From: Propionibacteriaceae bacterium
GTDB taxonomy: Bacteria; Actinomycetota; Actinomycetes; Propionibacteriales; Propionibacteriaceae
Direction: 5' to 3'
Assembly (NCBI GenBank): GCA_905372155.1
Contig: CAJPNZ010000085.1
Coordinates: 1-13,873, forward strand
DNA: 13,873 nucleotides
The notes under the pieces are model-generated. The model was given only the letters and a program-made list of their open reading frames with translations, ran no database searches and had not been told where the DNA came from. This document shows positions 6,887 to 13,784 of the stretch, piece after piece. Both the position numbers and the translations under genes were made by a program. The first letter of the stretch is position 1. Every line of letters starts with the position of its first letter.

Positions 6887-8538
6887 CCCAGACCTACCCC
6901 GCCCAGCACCTCCCCCAGACAGGGTTCCCCCCCTCACCAGGGCCCAGTGGCTTGCCGGCCACGACATCCCCGGTTCCCACCGGGGCTCTCGCTCCCGCCA
7001 GTGGGATGAAACGCGCATGTGCCTACCTGACGGACGTGGTCTGTATCGCAGCCGTTGCCGGCCTGATCTGGCTGCTGTTCCCCTCGCTGGTCATCGCCGG
7101 CATCGTCGTGGTCCAGATGGCGGTGGTGTTCAGCCTGCTCCGCGCCCGCACGGGTCGCACGCCCGGCGCCCTGCTCACCCGCACCGCGGCCGTCGCCGAG
7201 GGCACGTCCCGGGCCCCCGGCCTGAAACGTCAGCTGATTCGCTCGGTGCTGATGACCCTGCTCCACCTCACCGTGGTGGGTCCCCTGATCAGCATCCTGC
7301 TGGGTCGCGACGGCCGGGACTGGATGGACCGCGTCTGCGGCACCGCCTCGGCGGATCTGCGCAAACCCACCGCCTCGGCGGAACAGGCACAGCCCCAGGG
7401 CGCTTTCTCCCCGCACGGGGAATTCGCCGCTGCACAGGCCTTCACCCCCGGCCACGGCGAGGCCGTCCCGAACCAACCCTTCACCAATCCGGCGTCCCCG
7501 TTCCCGCAGAGCGCGCCCTCCGCGAACCCCGTGGCACCACCGAACGCGACGCCGGGGCCCTGGACGGGAGCCCCTCGGACGCAGGAACCCCCCGTGCCAT
7601 CAGCGTTCCCCGCGCAGGGGCCCTGGGATCAACCGAGCGTTCCTCAATCGGCTCCCCCCATGCCCGCCGGCAACGGCTACAGCACGGCAGCACCGCAGAC
7701 GCCCTGGGGCCAGCCCGCCCCCCAGACACCCACCGCTGTGCCACAGGCGCCCTGGGGCCAGCCGGTACCCCAGATGCCGGCTGGGCACAGCGGTTACGAT
7801 GCGATGGCGCCGCAGGCGCTCTGGAACCAACCCAGTGCCCCTCAGTCGCCCGTCTGGCGCAAAACCGCGGCACCTCAAGCAGGTCCGCCCCAGGAACCGG
7901 TCAGTAGCGGTGGCCCCGCCGGAACGGGAGGCGCATCCGCCACAGGAACCCCGCCGCCTTCGACGCCCGGAGGGGTTGCTGTGAACCGCGGCGACCTCTT
8001 GGGGGCGCGTCACACCGGCCAGGGCCGCCCGACACCGGCGACATCAGGTACCGCTGCCCCCGCCAGGGTCGAGGAGGCCACGCCACCACCCGAGGCACGT
8101 CGGCCGTCGAGTCCACGCCGCGCCGCCGCCCAGGCCCCCGACATCACCCATCCCCACTCCATCCGGAGTCCTCAGCATTCCGCAGCCTCGCCTGCAAGTG
8201 CCGCCAGGCATGAGCCGGTGGCGTGGCTGGTGGTCGACTCGGGGCAGCGGGAGAAGATCGACGCCGTCCTGGTGATCGGTCGCGAACCCGGCAACGCCAC
8301 CGCGGAAGAACGACTGGTCGCCGTCCCCGACCCCACCCATTCGCTTTCACGCACCCACATGCGCGTCGGGGTCACCAGCACCGGCCCATGGGTGGAGGAC
8401 GCCTTCTCCACCAACGGAGTCATGATCCGCACGGCGGAGAACACCGTGACCCGCCTCGAGAGCAGCAAACGCACCCCGGTCCCGTTCGGCACAACCCTCA
8501 TCCTGGGGGAACGAACAATGAAAATCGTGGACGCGTGA
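6883..8538 (+). CDS. RDD membrane protein with proline-rich linker and C-terminal FHA domain
   Basis: This 551-aa protein starts inside the eccD stop (ATGA at 6883-6886), so it is probably read by translational coupling; the longer open frame upstream is an eccD shadow. A Pro-rich N-terminus (1-40) leads into an RDD-type membrane domain (about 41-155). That domain has the KRACAYLTDVV motif, a long hydrophobic stretch at 52-86 that could hold two spans, and a further span at 121-141. Residues 165-440 are a low-complexity linker rich in P, Q, A and G with PWGQP-like repeats. Residues about 445-551 form an FHA domain with the expected phosphothreonine-binding residues: IGRE (R467), SRTH (S489, R490, H492) and TNG (N511). 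The likely role is membrane-tethered recognition of a phosphorylated partner, perhaps an ESX component or a Ser/Thr kinase substrate. No kinase is encoded in this window. The domain calls are secure and the role is inferred. Confidence 0.85.
   Translation: MTQTYPAQHLPQTGFPPSPGPSGLPATTSPVPTGALAPASGMKRACAYLTDVVCIAAVAGLIWLLFPSLVIAGIVVVQMAVVFSLLRARTGRTPGALLTRTAAVAEGTSRAPGLKRQLIRSVLMTLLHLTVVGPLISILLGRDGRDWMDRVCGTASADLRKPTASAEQAQPQGAFSPHGEFAAAQAFTPGHGEAVPNQPFTNPASPFPQSAPSANPVAPPNATPGPWTGAPRTQEPPVPSAFPAQGPWDQPSVPQSAPPMPAGNGYSTAAPQTPWGQPAPQTPTAVPQAPWGQPVPQMPAGHSGYDAMAPQALWNQPSAPQSPVWRKTAAPQAGPPQEPVSSGGPAGTGGASATGTPPPSTPGGVAVNRGDLLGARHTGQGRPTPATSGTAAPARVEEATPPPEARRPSSPRRAAAQAPDITHPHSIRSPQHSAASPASAARHEPVAWLVVDSGQREKIDAVLVIGREPGNATAEERLVAVPDPTHSLSRTHMRVGVTSTGPWVEDAFSTNGVMIRTAENTVTRLESSKRTPVPFGTTLILGERTMKIVDA
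7612..7833 (+). repeat. Degenerate PWGQP-type repeats in the RDD-FHA linker
   Basis: Four related peptide units occur in the linker: AQGPWDQP (residues 244-251), PQTPWGQP (271-278), PQAPWGQP (287-294) and PQALWNQP (310-317). At DNA level they appear as recurring ccctggggccagcc-like blocks, best preserved near 7702-7716 and 7750-7764. Spacing is irregular (16-27 residues), which suggests an expanding disordered tether rather than a folded repeat. Confidence 0.6.
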
Positions 8539-8549
8539 GAGACGTCAAC

Positions 8550-8561
8550 AGCCCCGGGGCT
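8550..8561 (+). terminator. GC palindrome just after the RDD-FHA stop
   Basis: agccccggggct is a perfect 12-bp palindrome 11 nt after the TGA at 8536-8538. With no separate loop and no T tract it is a poor intrinsic hairpin, but its position suggests a role at the 3' end of the eccD/RDD-FHA transcript. Confidence 0.25.
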
Positions 8562-8658
8562 CTCCTTCCGACACCCGTTCGCAACGGTCATGGTGAACCT
8601 GTGTGCGGAGAAGGAAAACCGTCCGCCTGATGGATGGACGGGGGACTGGATTCCTTGA

Positions 8659-8698
8659 GAGGGATGCTTCCACGACCAGCGGGACAAGACCATCCCTC
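8659..8698. repeat. 8-bp inverted repeat in the RDD-FHA / esx gap
   Basis: gagggatg (8659-8666) and catccctc (8691-8698) are exact reverse complements around a 24-nt spacer. The remaining 8539-8735 gap holds no gene I can support. This could be a structured 3' end or chance. Confidence 0.25.
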
Positions 8699-8739
8699 GC
8701 AGATCTGCCCTCGTGAGACGTCGCGCGACAACACGAAAA

Positions 8740-8767
8740 TGGGGCAGGAGCTCTCGCTCCTGCCCCA
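8740..8767 (-). terminator. Strong intrinsic terminator of the esxB-esxA operon
   Basis: tggggcaggagc (8740-8751) pairs perfectly with gctcctgcccca (8756-8767) around a 4-nt loop, giving a 12-bp stem. On the minus strand the hairpin is followed by TTTT (8739-8736), so it faces the esx operon and starts 11 bp past the esxA stop. It should also slow + strand transcripts arriving from the RDD-FHA gene. Confidence 0.85.
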
Positions 8768-8778
8768 CCTTTCAGCGA

Positions 8779-9072
8779 TCAGGCCTCGAAACGGCTGGCG
8801 TTCCTGGCCTCGGTGTTCTGGTACTGAACACCGGCATCCCCGACCTTCGAATGCAGTTCCTGAAGGATGCTGTGCATGTCTGCCATCTTCTGGTCCCACT
8901 TGGCCTTGGAATTCTGGTAGGCCTGCTGTGCCTGGCCGTCCCAGCTGCCGTACAGCTTCTTGACCTCACCGTCAAGGGTGTCCAAGGAGCTCTGAATCTT
9001 GTTCGACTCGTTCTGGACGTCGGTGGCAAGCTGCTGGATGGCGGAAAAAGATACCTTGATGTCTTCGCTCAT
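8779..9072 (-). CDS. WXG100 protein, EsxA (ESAT-6)-like
   Basis: This is a 97-aa secreted helical hairpin protein. The turn motif SWDGQA has W44 and G46. The second half aligns well by eye with ESAT-6: AYQNSKAKWD resembles AYQGVQQKWD, and the end NTEARNASRFEA resembles STEGNVTGMFA. It also carries Y84-x3-E88 (YQNTE), a YxxxD/E signal that ESAT-6 itself lacks. As expected for the family there is no signal peptide. The ATG at 9072 has aaaggag 8 nt upstream. It is the second gene of the esxB-esxA operon, 27 nt after esxB, and a strong terminator follows. The expected role is obligate partner of the upstream EsxB-like protein, exported through EccC. It could be named only as a WXG100 protein, but the ESAT-6 resemblance is good. 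Confidence 0.92.
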   Translation of the reverse strand: MSEDIKVSFSAIQQLATDVQNESNKIQSSLDTLDGEVKKLYGSWDGQAQQAYQNSKAKWDQKMADMHSILQELHSKVGDAGVQYQNTEARNASRFEA

Positions 9073-9099
9073 TGATGTGTCTCCTTTTGCTCCGGAAAA

Positions 9100-9414
9100 T
9101 CAGCCCATGCGGGACGCGATGCCCTGGAAGGTCGACTGGTGCTCGTCCTCAGCCGCGTTGTAGTCGGTCTGTGTGGAGCGCAGGTTGGCTTCGAAGTTGT
9201 TCAGCTCGTTGTTGACGCCCTCGGCAGATTCCCGCCAACGGGTGACTGTCTCAAGCATCGCCCTGGAGGCGGGGCTCTCCCAGCCACCACGCACGGCCTG
9301 CGCGGACGAGTCGACTGCACTGATGCTTGCCTGCACTTCGTTGCGAGCCGTCGCGCTGGCGTCGGCGCCAGCAAGAATTGCGCCTGCACCTGCGCTATAC
9401 GAGTTAGTTGACAT
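9100..9414 (-). CDS. WXG100 protein, EsxB (CFP-10)-like
   Basis: This is a 104-aa helical hairpin protein and first gene of the esx operon. The hairpin turn reads GWESPAS (W45-E-S47), so Gly of WXG is replaced by Ser. The C-terminus has Y85-x3-E89 (YNAAE) and ends in IASRMG, resembling the YSRADEEQ...SSQMGF end of CFP-10, the part recognised by EccC. I start it at the ATG at 9414-9412 because ggagg lies 6 nt upstream (9425-9421); the ATG at 9420 abuts that site directly and a longer in-frame start at 9453 precedes it. Gene order esxB then esxA is the mycobacterial order. It should act as the targeting half of the heterodimer. Confidence 0.9.
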   Translation of the reverse strand: MSTNSYSAGAGAILAGADASATARNEVQASISAVDSSAQAVRGGWESPASRAMLETVTRWRESAEGVNNELNNFEANLRSTQTDYNAAEDEHQSTFQGIASRMG

Positions 9415-9632
9415 GTACATCCTCCAGTGAGATGGGTGCGGTGCGACCGACAATTTCTGCCGCGCCGTCGATGACAGCCAAAACTCTACTGCACAACCGG
9501 GTCAGGCGCCCCGGACGGTCCGGCGGGACACGACATCGCCCCCGGAGGAAGTAACCTTGAGCGCGGACCTCGTTACAGTGCCCACACGACGAACCCCAGC
9601 TCCAGTGCCCACACGACAGACAGAGGAACCCG
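9415..9632. promoter_or_regulatory. Divergent esx / second-eccD control region
   Basis: These 218 bp separate the esxB start (-) from the second eccD (+) and should hold both promoters. Visible elements are a near-palindrome ccggac-g-gtccgg (9511-9523), a strong ribosome-like ggaggaa (9544-9550) placed before a TTG at 9557, and a 15-bp direct repeat (9576-9617). I could not identify trustworthy -35/-10 boxes on either strand. Confidence 0.45.
9576..9617 (+). repeat. 15-bp direct repeat, 27-bp period, ahead of second eccD
   Basis: cagtgcccacacgac occurs at 9576-9590 and 9603-9617. Read in frame from the TTG at 9557, the units give VPTRRTPAP and VPTRQTEEP, so the period is a whole number of codons. 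That frame is not the eccD frame. It may be a short leader peptide, a duplicated operator, or an old frameshifted N-terminus. Confidence 0.5.
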
Positions 9633-10946
9633 ATGCCTTCAACCGGAAACTCCAGCGCCGGAGCCCTCATGCCAGTTTCACTGGCCATGGACGGCAGCAC
9701 CGTCGACATGTCGGTCCCCCCCAATGTCGCGCTGGCCGAGCTGGTCCCCGCCATGGTCAAGGCCCTGGGGCCGCTGGATTCCGGAACCGCCACGAGGGGT
9801 TTCACGGTCCGCACATCCGATGGCCACGCCCTCAACCAGTCGAGGACGCTGCCCGACCAGGAGGTGCGTCCCGGCGCAGTTCTCACGATCGAACCGATGG
9901 GCACCAACGCCCAGGACCAGCGATACGACGACCTCATCGAGGCCGTCGGAACCGCGGTTGCCGACAACTCGACGCCGTGGAAGAAAACCAATTCCGTCCA
10001 GCTCTCGGCGCACGCCTCGGCCGCTCTGGTGCTGCTCGCGGCCCTGCTCCTGGTCACCGGCACCCACGAGCCGGTCCTGACTGCGGTGGTCGGCGTCAGC
10101 GGAGCCCTCCTGACCACCCTGGCAACCGCGATCGTGGCGCGGATGCCGGATCGTCCCGGGGCGCTCTCCCTGGGGCACACCACGCCCGTCCTGATCGCCT
10201 GCGCCGCCTTCGCGATCACCCCGGGGGACTGGTCCACGCTTCCGCTGGCGACGGCCGGGGCCGGCCTGCTGGCGGGTGCCACGGCCCTTCTCGTGCTTCC
10301 CACGGACCTGAGCATCTCCATGACAGCACCCATGGCGACTGGCATCTCCTTCTGCCTCGTCGGTCTCATGGTGTACCTCATGAACCTGCGCCCCGACCGC
10401 GCGGCCAGCCTGGTCATGGCTCTTCTGGTCGTGGTCACGCTCAGCGCCCCATGGGTGGCCCTGGCGCGGCTGCCCGTCACCATCAACACGGACGGGGAGG
10501 ATGAGAAGATCGACCCGACGCAGGTGTACTCCCACGTCGGTGGTGCCCGTGTGCTGGTCATCTCCCTGAAAGCCGGCTGTTCCGCAGCCATGGTGGTCCT
10601 GTCCCCGCTGCTCACCAGCTCGCCCACCACCGTCACCCTGCTGGCCTGCGTCGGTGTGGCGCTGATGCTCTCCACCCGGTCGCTGCGGTCGCCGGTGGAG
10701 GTGCTCATCGGCGTGCTCACGGGCATGTTCCTGACCATTTTCGCCGCCATCTCGACCACAAGGGTCGTCCCCTCGGCCCTGCCGTGGACCCTCGGCACGA
10801 TCATCCTGGCAGCGGTCCTGCTGTTGGCGACCAACGTGGTGTCGCAGAAGTTGCGTCCCTGGCTGACCCGGCTGGCGGATGCGGCAGGAATCCTGGCGCT
10901 GTTGGCGATCCTGCCGCTGACCGCTCTGGTCTGGGGAGTTCTCTGA
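9633..10946 (+). CDS. Type VII secretion integral membrane protein EccD, second paralog
   Basis: This is a 437-aa channel subunit. A ubiquitin-like domain (about 12-90, from LMPVSLAMDGSTVDMSV to GAVLTIEPMG) is joined by a hydrophilic linker (91-125) to about 11 hydrophobic segments starting near 127-143. A charged cytoplasmic loop (about 282-303, NTDGEDEKIDPTQV) lies between the two halves. The C-terminus RLADAAGILALLAILPL...VWGVL closely fits the EccD family pattern, better than the first paralog, so I treat this as the canonical EccD. The ATG at 9633 has gagg 6 nt upstream. It heads the eccD-eccB-mycP operon, and its TGA overlaps the eccB ATG (TGATG). An alternative TTG start at 9557 has a stronger ribosome site but is out of frame. 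Confidence 0.92.
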   Translation: MPSTGNSSAGALMPVSLAMDGSTVDMSVPPNVALAELVPAMVKALGPLDSGTATRGFTVRTSDGHALNQSRTLPDQEVRPGAVLTIEPMGTNAQDQRYDDLIEAVGTAVADNSTPWKKTNSVQLSAHASAALVLLAALLLVTGTHEPVLTAVVGVSGALLTTLATAIVARMPDRPGALSLGHTTPVLIACAAFAITPGDWSTLPLATAGAGLLAGATALLVLPTDLSISMTAPMATGISFCLVGLMVYLMNLRPDRAASLVMALLVVVTLSAPWVALARLPVTINTDGEDEKIDPTQVYSHVGGARVLVISLKAGCSAAMVVLSPLLTSSPTTVTLLACVGVALMLSTRSLRSPVEVLIGVLTGMFLTIFAAISTTRVVPSALPWTLGTIILAAVLLLATNVVSQKLRPWLTRLADAAGILALLAILPLTALVWGVL

Positions 10947-12337
10947 TGCCGTCGAACAAGGAGATCCTGGAGGCCCAGCGCTACAACCGCCGCCGCCTGA
11001 TCACGGCGTTCACGTCGGGGATACCTGGTGGGCGTGAGCTGGAGTCCAAATCGCCCTTCGTCCCCCTGATCGTGGGCAGTGTCGTCGTCGCCATCATGCT
11101 GGGGGTCGGGGTCGTCATGAGCCGCTTCGCCCCCACCCTTCCCCAGGACTGGCAGGATTCCACCCTCATCGTCGTCAAGGGCACCGGGGCAAGGTACTAC
11201 ACGATCCGCGGCGTTCTGCGCCCAGTCACCAACATCACCTCTGCCCGTCTGATGTCGGAAGCCGGTAAGTACAAGACCAGCGAGGTACCCGCCTCAACCA
11301 TCGACGGCATCAGTCGCGGCTCCCAGATCGGCATCACCGGAGTCCCGGACGACGTTCCCAAGGCCGATCAGCTCCACTCGGACCAGTGGTTCTCCTGCGA
11401 CATCTCCGGGAAGCCACACACCTGGGTGGCCCAGCTTCCAGCTGCGCGAACGGCCCGGGGCAGCGCCCTGGTCAAGTCCCAGGACGGTGACGTGTTCCTG
11501 ATCACCAACGGCCTCAGGCACAAGATCCCCAGCGGGCAGACCCCCAACCCGCTGTATGCCCTGGGCCTGGACTCCGTCGCCCCGGTCACGGTCAATTCGC
11601 AGTGGCTCTCCCTCTTCGAACCGGGCTCGGACCTGACGTTCCTGAAGCTCGAGGGCGCCGGTCGACCTGTCACCGGGATGCCCGCGTCGCTGGGTTCGGC
11701 GACCATCGGAAGCGTCATCGAGGTCAAGAGCGGCGACTCCACCAGACGGTACGTCGTCATCGGCGACAAGAAGGCCACCCAGCTGACGAACCTCACCGAC
11801 AAGCTCTACAGGACGGGAACCCCGCTCAATGCCACGCTCGATGACATCTCGAAGATCGACATCGTCAGCATCGACGCGGCCGGCATATCCCCGGCCGACT
11901 GGCCGAAGAGTATCGACGACACCATGCCGACCGGTTCCCTGCCGTGCGCCCAGCTCGCGAAGAAACCGGACAACTCCTCGACGTCCGTGCTCTACTCGAT
12001 GACCAGCCAGGACCTCACCGAGACTCTCCCGAAAACCCAGGAAGGCGGCAGTGGCGGAAACGCCGGCGACTCACGGACTCCACCAACGCCCACCTCGGTA
12101 CGGGGCGGGTCGGGTGCGCTGATCCGTACCACATCCGGCGGCAGCCTCGGCGTGGTCTCCCTGGTCTCCGATCTGGGGACCCTTCACGGCATCGGTTCCC
12201 CGGCGGATGACACCCTGAAGCGCCTGGACTACGACGCGAGCAATGCTTACGAAGTCCCTGCCCCGTGGGCGGCGCTGATTCCCGAGGGGGAGGCCCTGAA
12301 CCCCGGGAAGGTCTGGGACACGGTGAAGGAACAATGA
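10946..12337 (+). CDS. Type VII secretion protein EccB
   Basis: This is a 463-aa core subunit with a short cytoplasmic N-terminus and large extracytoplasmic domain. The N-terminus LEAQRYNRRRLITAFTSG matches the family's QxxRFxxRR region. One membrane span follows (about 39-58), then a periplasm-facing region with repeated beta-rich units (for example DVFLITNGLRHKIP and RRYVVIGDKKATQL). C151 and C334 are placed like the conserved EccB disulfide pair. A Gly/Thr/Pro-rich linker (about 365-390) precedes the typical end, VPAPWAALIPEGEALNPGK. The ATG at 10946 overlaps the eccD stop by 1 nt and has ggggag 7 nt upstream; the longer open frame from 10784 lies within eccD. Its TGA overlaps the mycP ATG. 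It should link the membrane ring to MycP. Confidence 0.95.
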   Translation: MPSNKEILEAQRYNRRRLITAFTSGIPGGRELESKSPFVPLIVGSVVVAIMLGVGVVMSRFAPTLPQDWQDSTLIVVKGTGARYYTIRGVLRPVTNITSARLMSEAGKYKTSEVPASTIDGISRGSQIGITGVPDDVPKADQLHSDQWFSCDISGKPHTWVAQLPAARTARGSALVKSQDGDVFLITNGLRHKIPSGQTPNPLYALGLDSVAPVTVNSQWLSLFEPGSDLTFLKLEGAGRPVTGMPASLGSATIGSVIEVKSGDSTRRYVVIGDKKATQLTNLTDKLYRTGTPLNATLDDISKIDIVSIDAAGISPADWPKSIDDTMPTGSLPCAQLAKKPDNSSTSVLYSMTSQDLTETLPKTQEGGSGGNAGDSRTPPTPTSVRGGSGALIRTTSGGSLGVVSLVSDLGTLHGIGSPADDTLKRLDYDASNAYEVPAPWAALIPEGEALNPGKVWDTVKEQ

Positions 12338-13674
12338 CGAAACGGTACACGCGTGCCCGTCGATGGCGGGGCACCGCCGTCCGGGCCCTGACGAGCGGGG
12401 TCTGCGGCCTGGTGATGGTAGCGATGTCGACGGTGCCCGCACAGGCTGATCATGCTCTGCTTCCGGGGACTGCGGGTGGCAGGCCGGCGAAGGTCGTTGA
12501 GGAGAACAGCCCCACGCCCGCACCCAGCCAATGCACGGCCGACAAACCAACCCTGGTGCCCCAGCGCCCACCAGCGCTCGATCAGCTCGGCATCGAGGAG
12601 GCGTGGAAGATCTCACGCGGCAGCAAGGTGATCGTGGCGGTGGTCGACTCCGGTGTGGACGGCAACAACGTCCACTTCAAGAACAAGAACGTGCTCCTGC
12701 CGGGCTACGACATGATGGACGGCGGGGACGGAAGCATTGACGTGGCCATGCATGGAACCGCGCTTGCGGGACAGATCAGCGCCCGGGAGGTCGAGGGTTC
12801 CGGGCTGATTGGTGTGGCACCGGAGTCCCAGATCCTGCCGGTTCGGGTACTCGTGAAGACGGGTGACCAGGAGGAGGCCAAGATGACCCGCGGGCCGGAG
12901 CCCACCCACACCGCCGCGGGAATCCAGTGGGCCGCCGACAACGGTGCGAAGGTGATCGTCGTTGCCCTGTCCTCCTCCGCCGACAATCCGTCGCTGAAGA
13001 GCGCCACGGAGTACGCCACCAGCAAAGGCGCCCTCGTGGTCGCATCGGCTGGCAACGTGGACCCCCAGTCCCCTGCGAAGCAACACAACGTGCCGCAATA
13101 CCCAGCGGCCTACTCCGGTGCGTTGGCGGTGACAGGAGTCGACGCCGCCGGCGCCCCGTCGGACGCCGTGATCCACGGCCCACATGTCGACGTGGCAGCA
13201 CCGGGCATGAACGTGCTCACGACCTTCATGGGCGCCGGGGACTGCGTGTTTTCCGGGGACAAGCCGTCCACCTCGTACGCCACCGGGTATGTGGGTGGGG
13301 TTGCCGCGCTGGTGGCTGCCGCCCATCCGGACGAGACCCCGGCGGACTGGAAATATCGGATCCTGGCCACTGCCCTGCGTCCCACACGCTCCATGCGTGA
13401 CGACAAGATCGGCTGGGGTCTGATTGCGCCGTACGACGCCCTCACCTTCACCAACGACGGTGCCATGCCCGGTCCTCCGAATCCGCGTTTCTCAACCTCG
13501 GCGACGCAGGAGGTGCCCACCATGACACCTCCCTCCCCGCAGAAGGATCAGAGACCGATGCGCGCGATGGTCCTGGGGATCATCGCCGGAATCGGCTGTC
13601 TGGGGACTCTCGCAGCCCTGGCCGCGTCCCGTCTGCGTTCGCAGGATGCACCGCGCAGGAAACCACGCCGGTAG
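12334..13674 (+). CDS. Type VII secretion subtilisin-like protease, mycosin MycP
   Basis: This 446-aa membrane-anchored serine protease caps the extracytoplasmic face of the ESX complex. An Arg-rich signal peptide (1-38, ending PAQA) is followed by a Pro-rich N-terminal extension with C67. The subtilase domain (about 85-370) has D105 (VVDSGVDG), H140 (MHGTALAG), oxyanion N241 (ASAGN) and S314. The Ser motif reads PSTSYATGYVGG: Ser replaces Gly of the usual GTS, and Gly replaces the usual Pro four residues after the nucleophile. The triad itself is intact. A Pro/Thr linker leads to a C-terminal span (about 410-433) and a basic tail. The start overlaps the eccB stop (ATGA), with aagga only 3 nt upstream, so coupling is likely. 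In mycobacteria the protein is needed for complex stability, while its protease activity is not essential for secretion. Confidence 0.95.
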   Translation: MTKRYTRARRWRGTAVRALTSGVCGLVMVAMSTVPAQADHALLPGTAGGRPAKVVEENSPTPAPSQCTADKPTLVPQRPPALDQLGIEEAWKISRGSKVIVAVVDSGVDGNNVHFKNKNVLLPGYDMMDGGDGSIDVAMHGTALAGQISAREVEGSGLIGVAPESQILPVRVLVKTGDQEEAKMTRGPEPTHTAAGIQWAADNGAKVIVVALSSSADNPSLKSATEYATSKGALVVASAGNVDPQSPAKQHNVPQYPAAYSGALAVTGVDAAGAPSDAVIHGPHVDVAAPGMNVLTTFMGAGDCVFSGDKPSTSYATGYVGGVAALVAAAHPDETPADWKYRILATALRPTRSMRDDKIGWGLIAPYDALTFTNDGAMPGPPNPRFSTSATQEVPTMTPPSPQKDQRPMRAMVLGIIAGIGCLGTLAALAASRLRSQDAPRRKPRR

Positions 13675-13732
13675 GTTCCCCCCTTCGGGATCCTTCTGGA
13701 CAGAAGCTCGAGGTGACACTTCTCCCCTGTAG

Positions 13733-13742
13733 GATACGTATC
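13733..13742. repeat. 10-bp palindrome downstream of mycP
   Basis: gatacgtatc is a perfect palindrome 58 nt after the mycP stop. It could be an operator for an unseen gene to the right, or chance. The 13675-13732 stretch before it holds only weak hairpins, such as cttct-ggac-agaag at 13693-13706. Confidence 0.25.
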
Positions 13743-13763
13743 TGTATGCTTCACGCTGAGCAG

Positions 13764-13784
13764 CCCCGCCAGCTCCGGGGTTTT
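13764..13784 (+). terminator. Candidate intrinsic terminator of the eccD-eccB-mycP operon
   Basis: ccccg (13764-13768) and cgggg (13776-13780) form a GC-only stem around a 7-nt loop. TTTT follows directly (13781-13784), and outer G-U and A-U pairs can extend the stem by two. The hairpin is on the + strand, 90 nt after mycP, with no gene between. Confidence 0.6.

Noticed and set aside
9404..10834. 476-codon - strand frame opposite the second eccD
   Set aside because: Ser/Arg/Thr/Val-rich shadow of a clear EccD; it also overlaps the esx promoter region.
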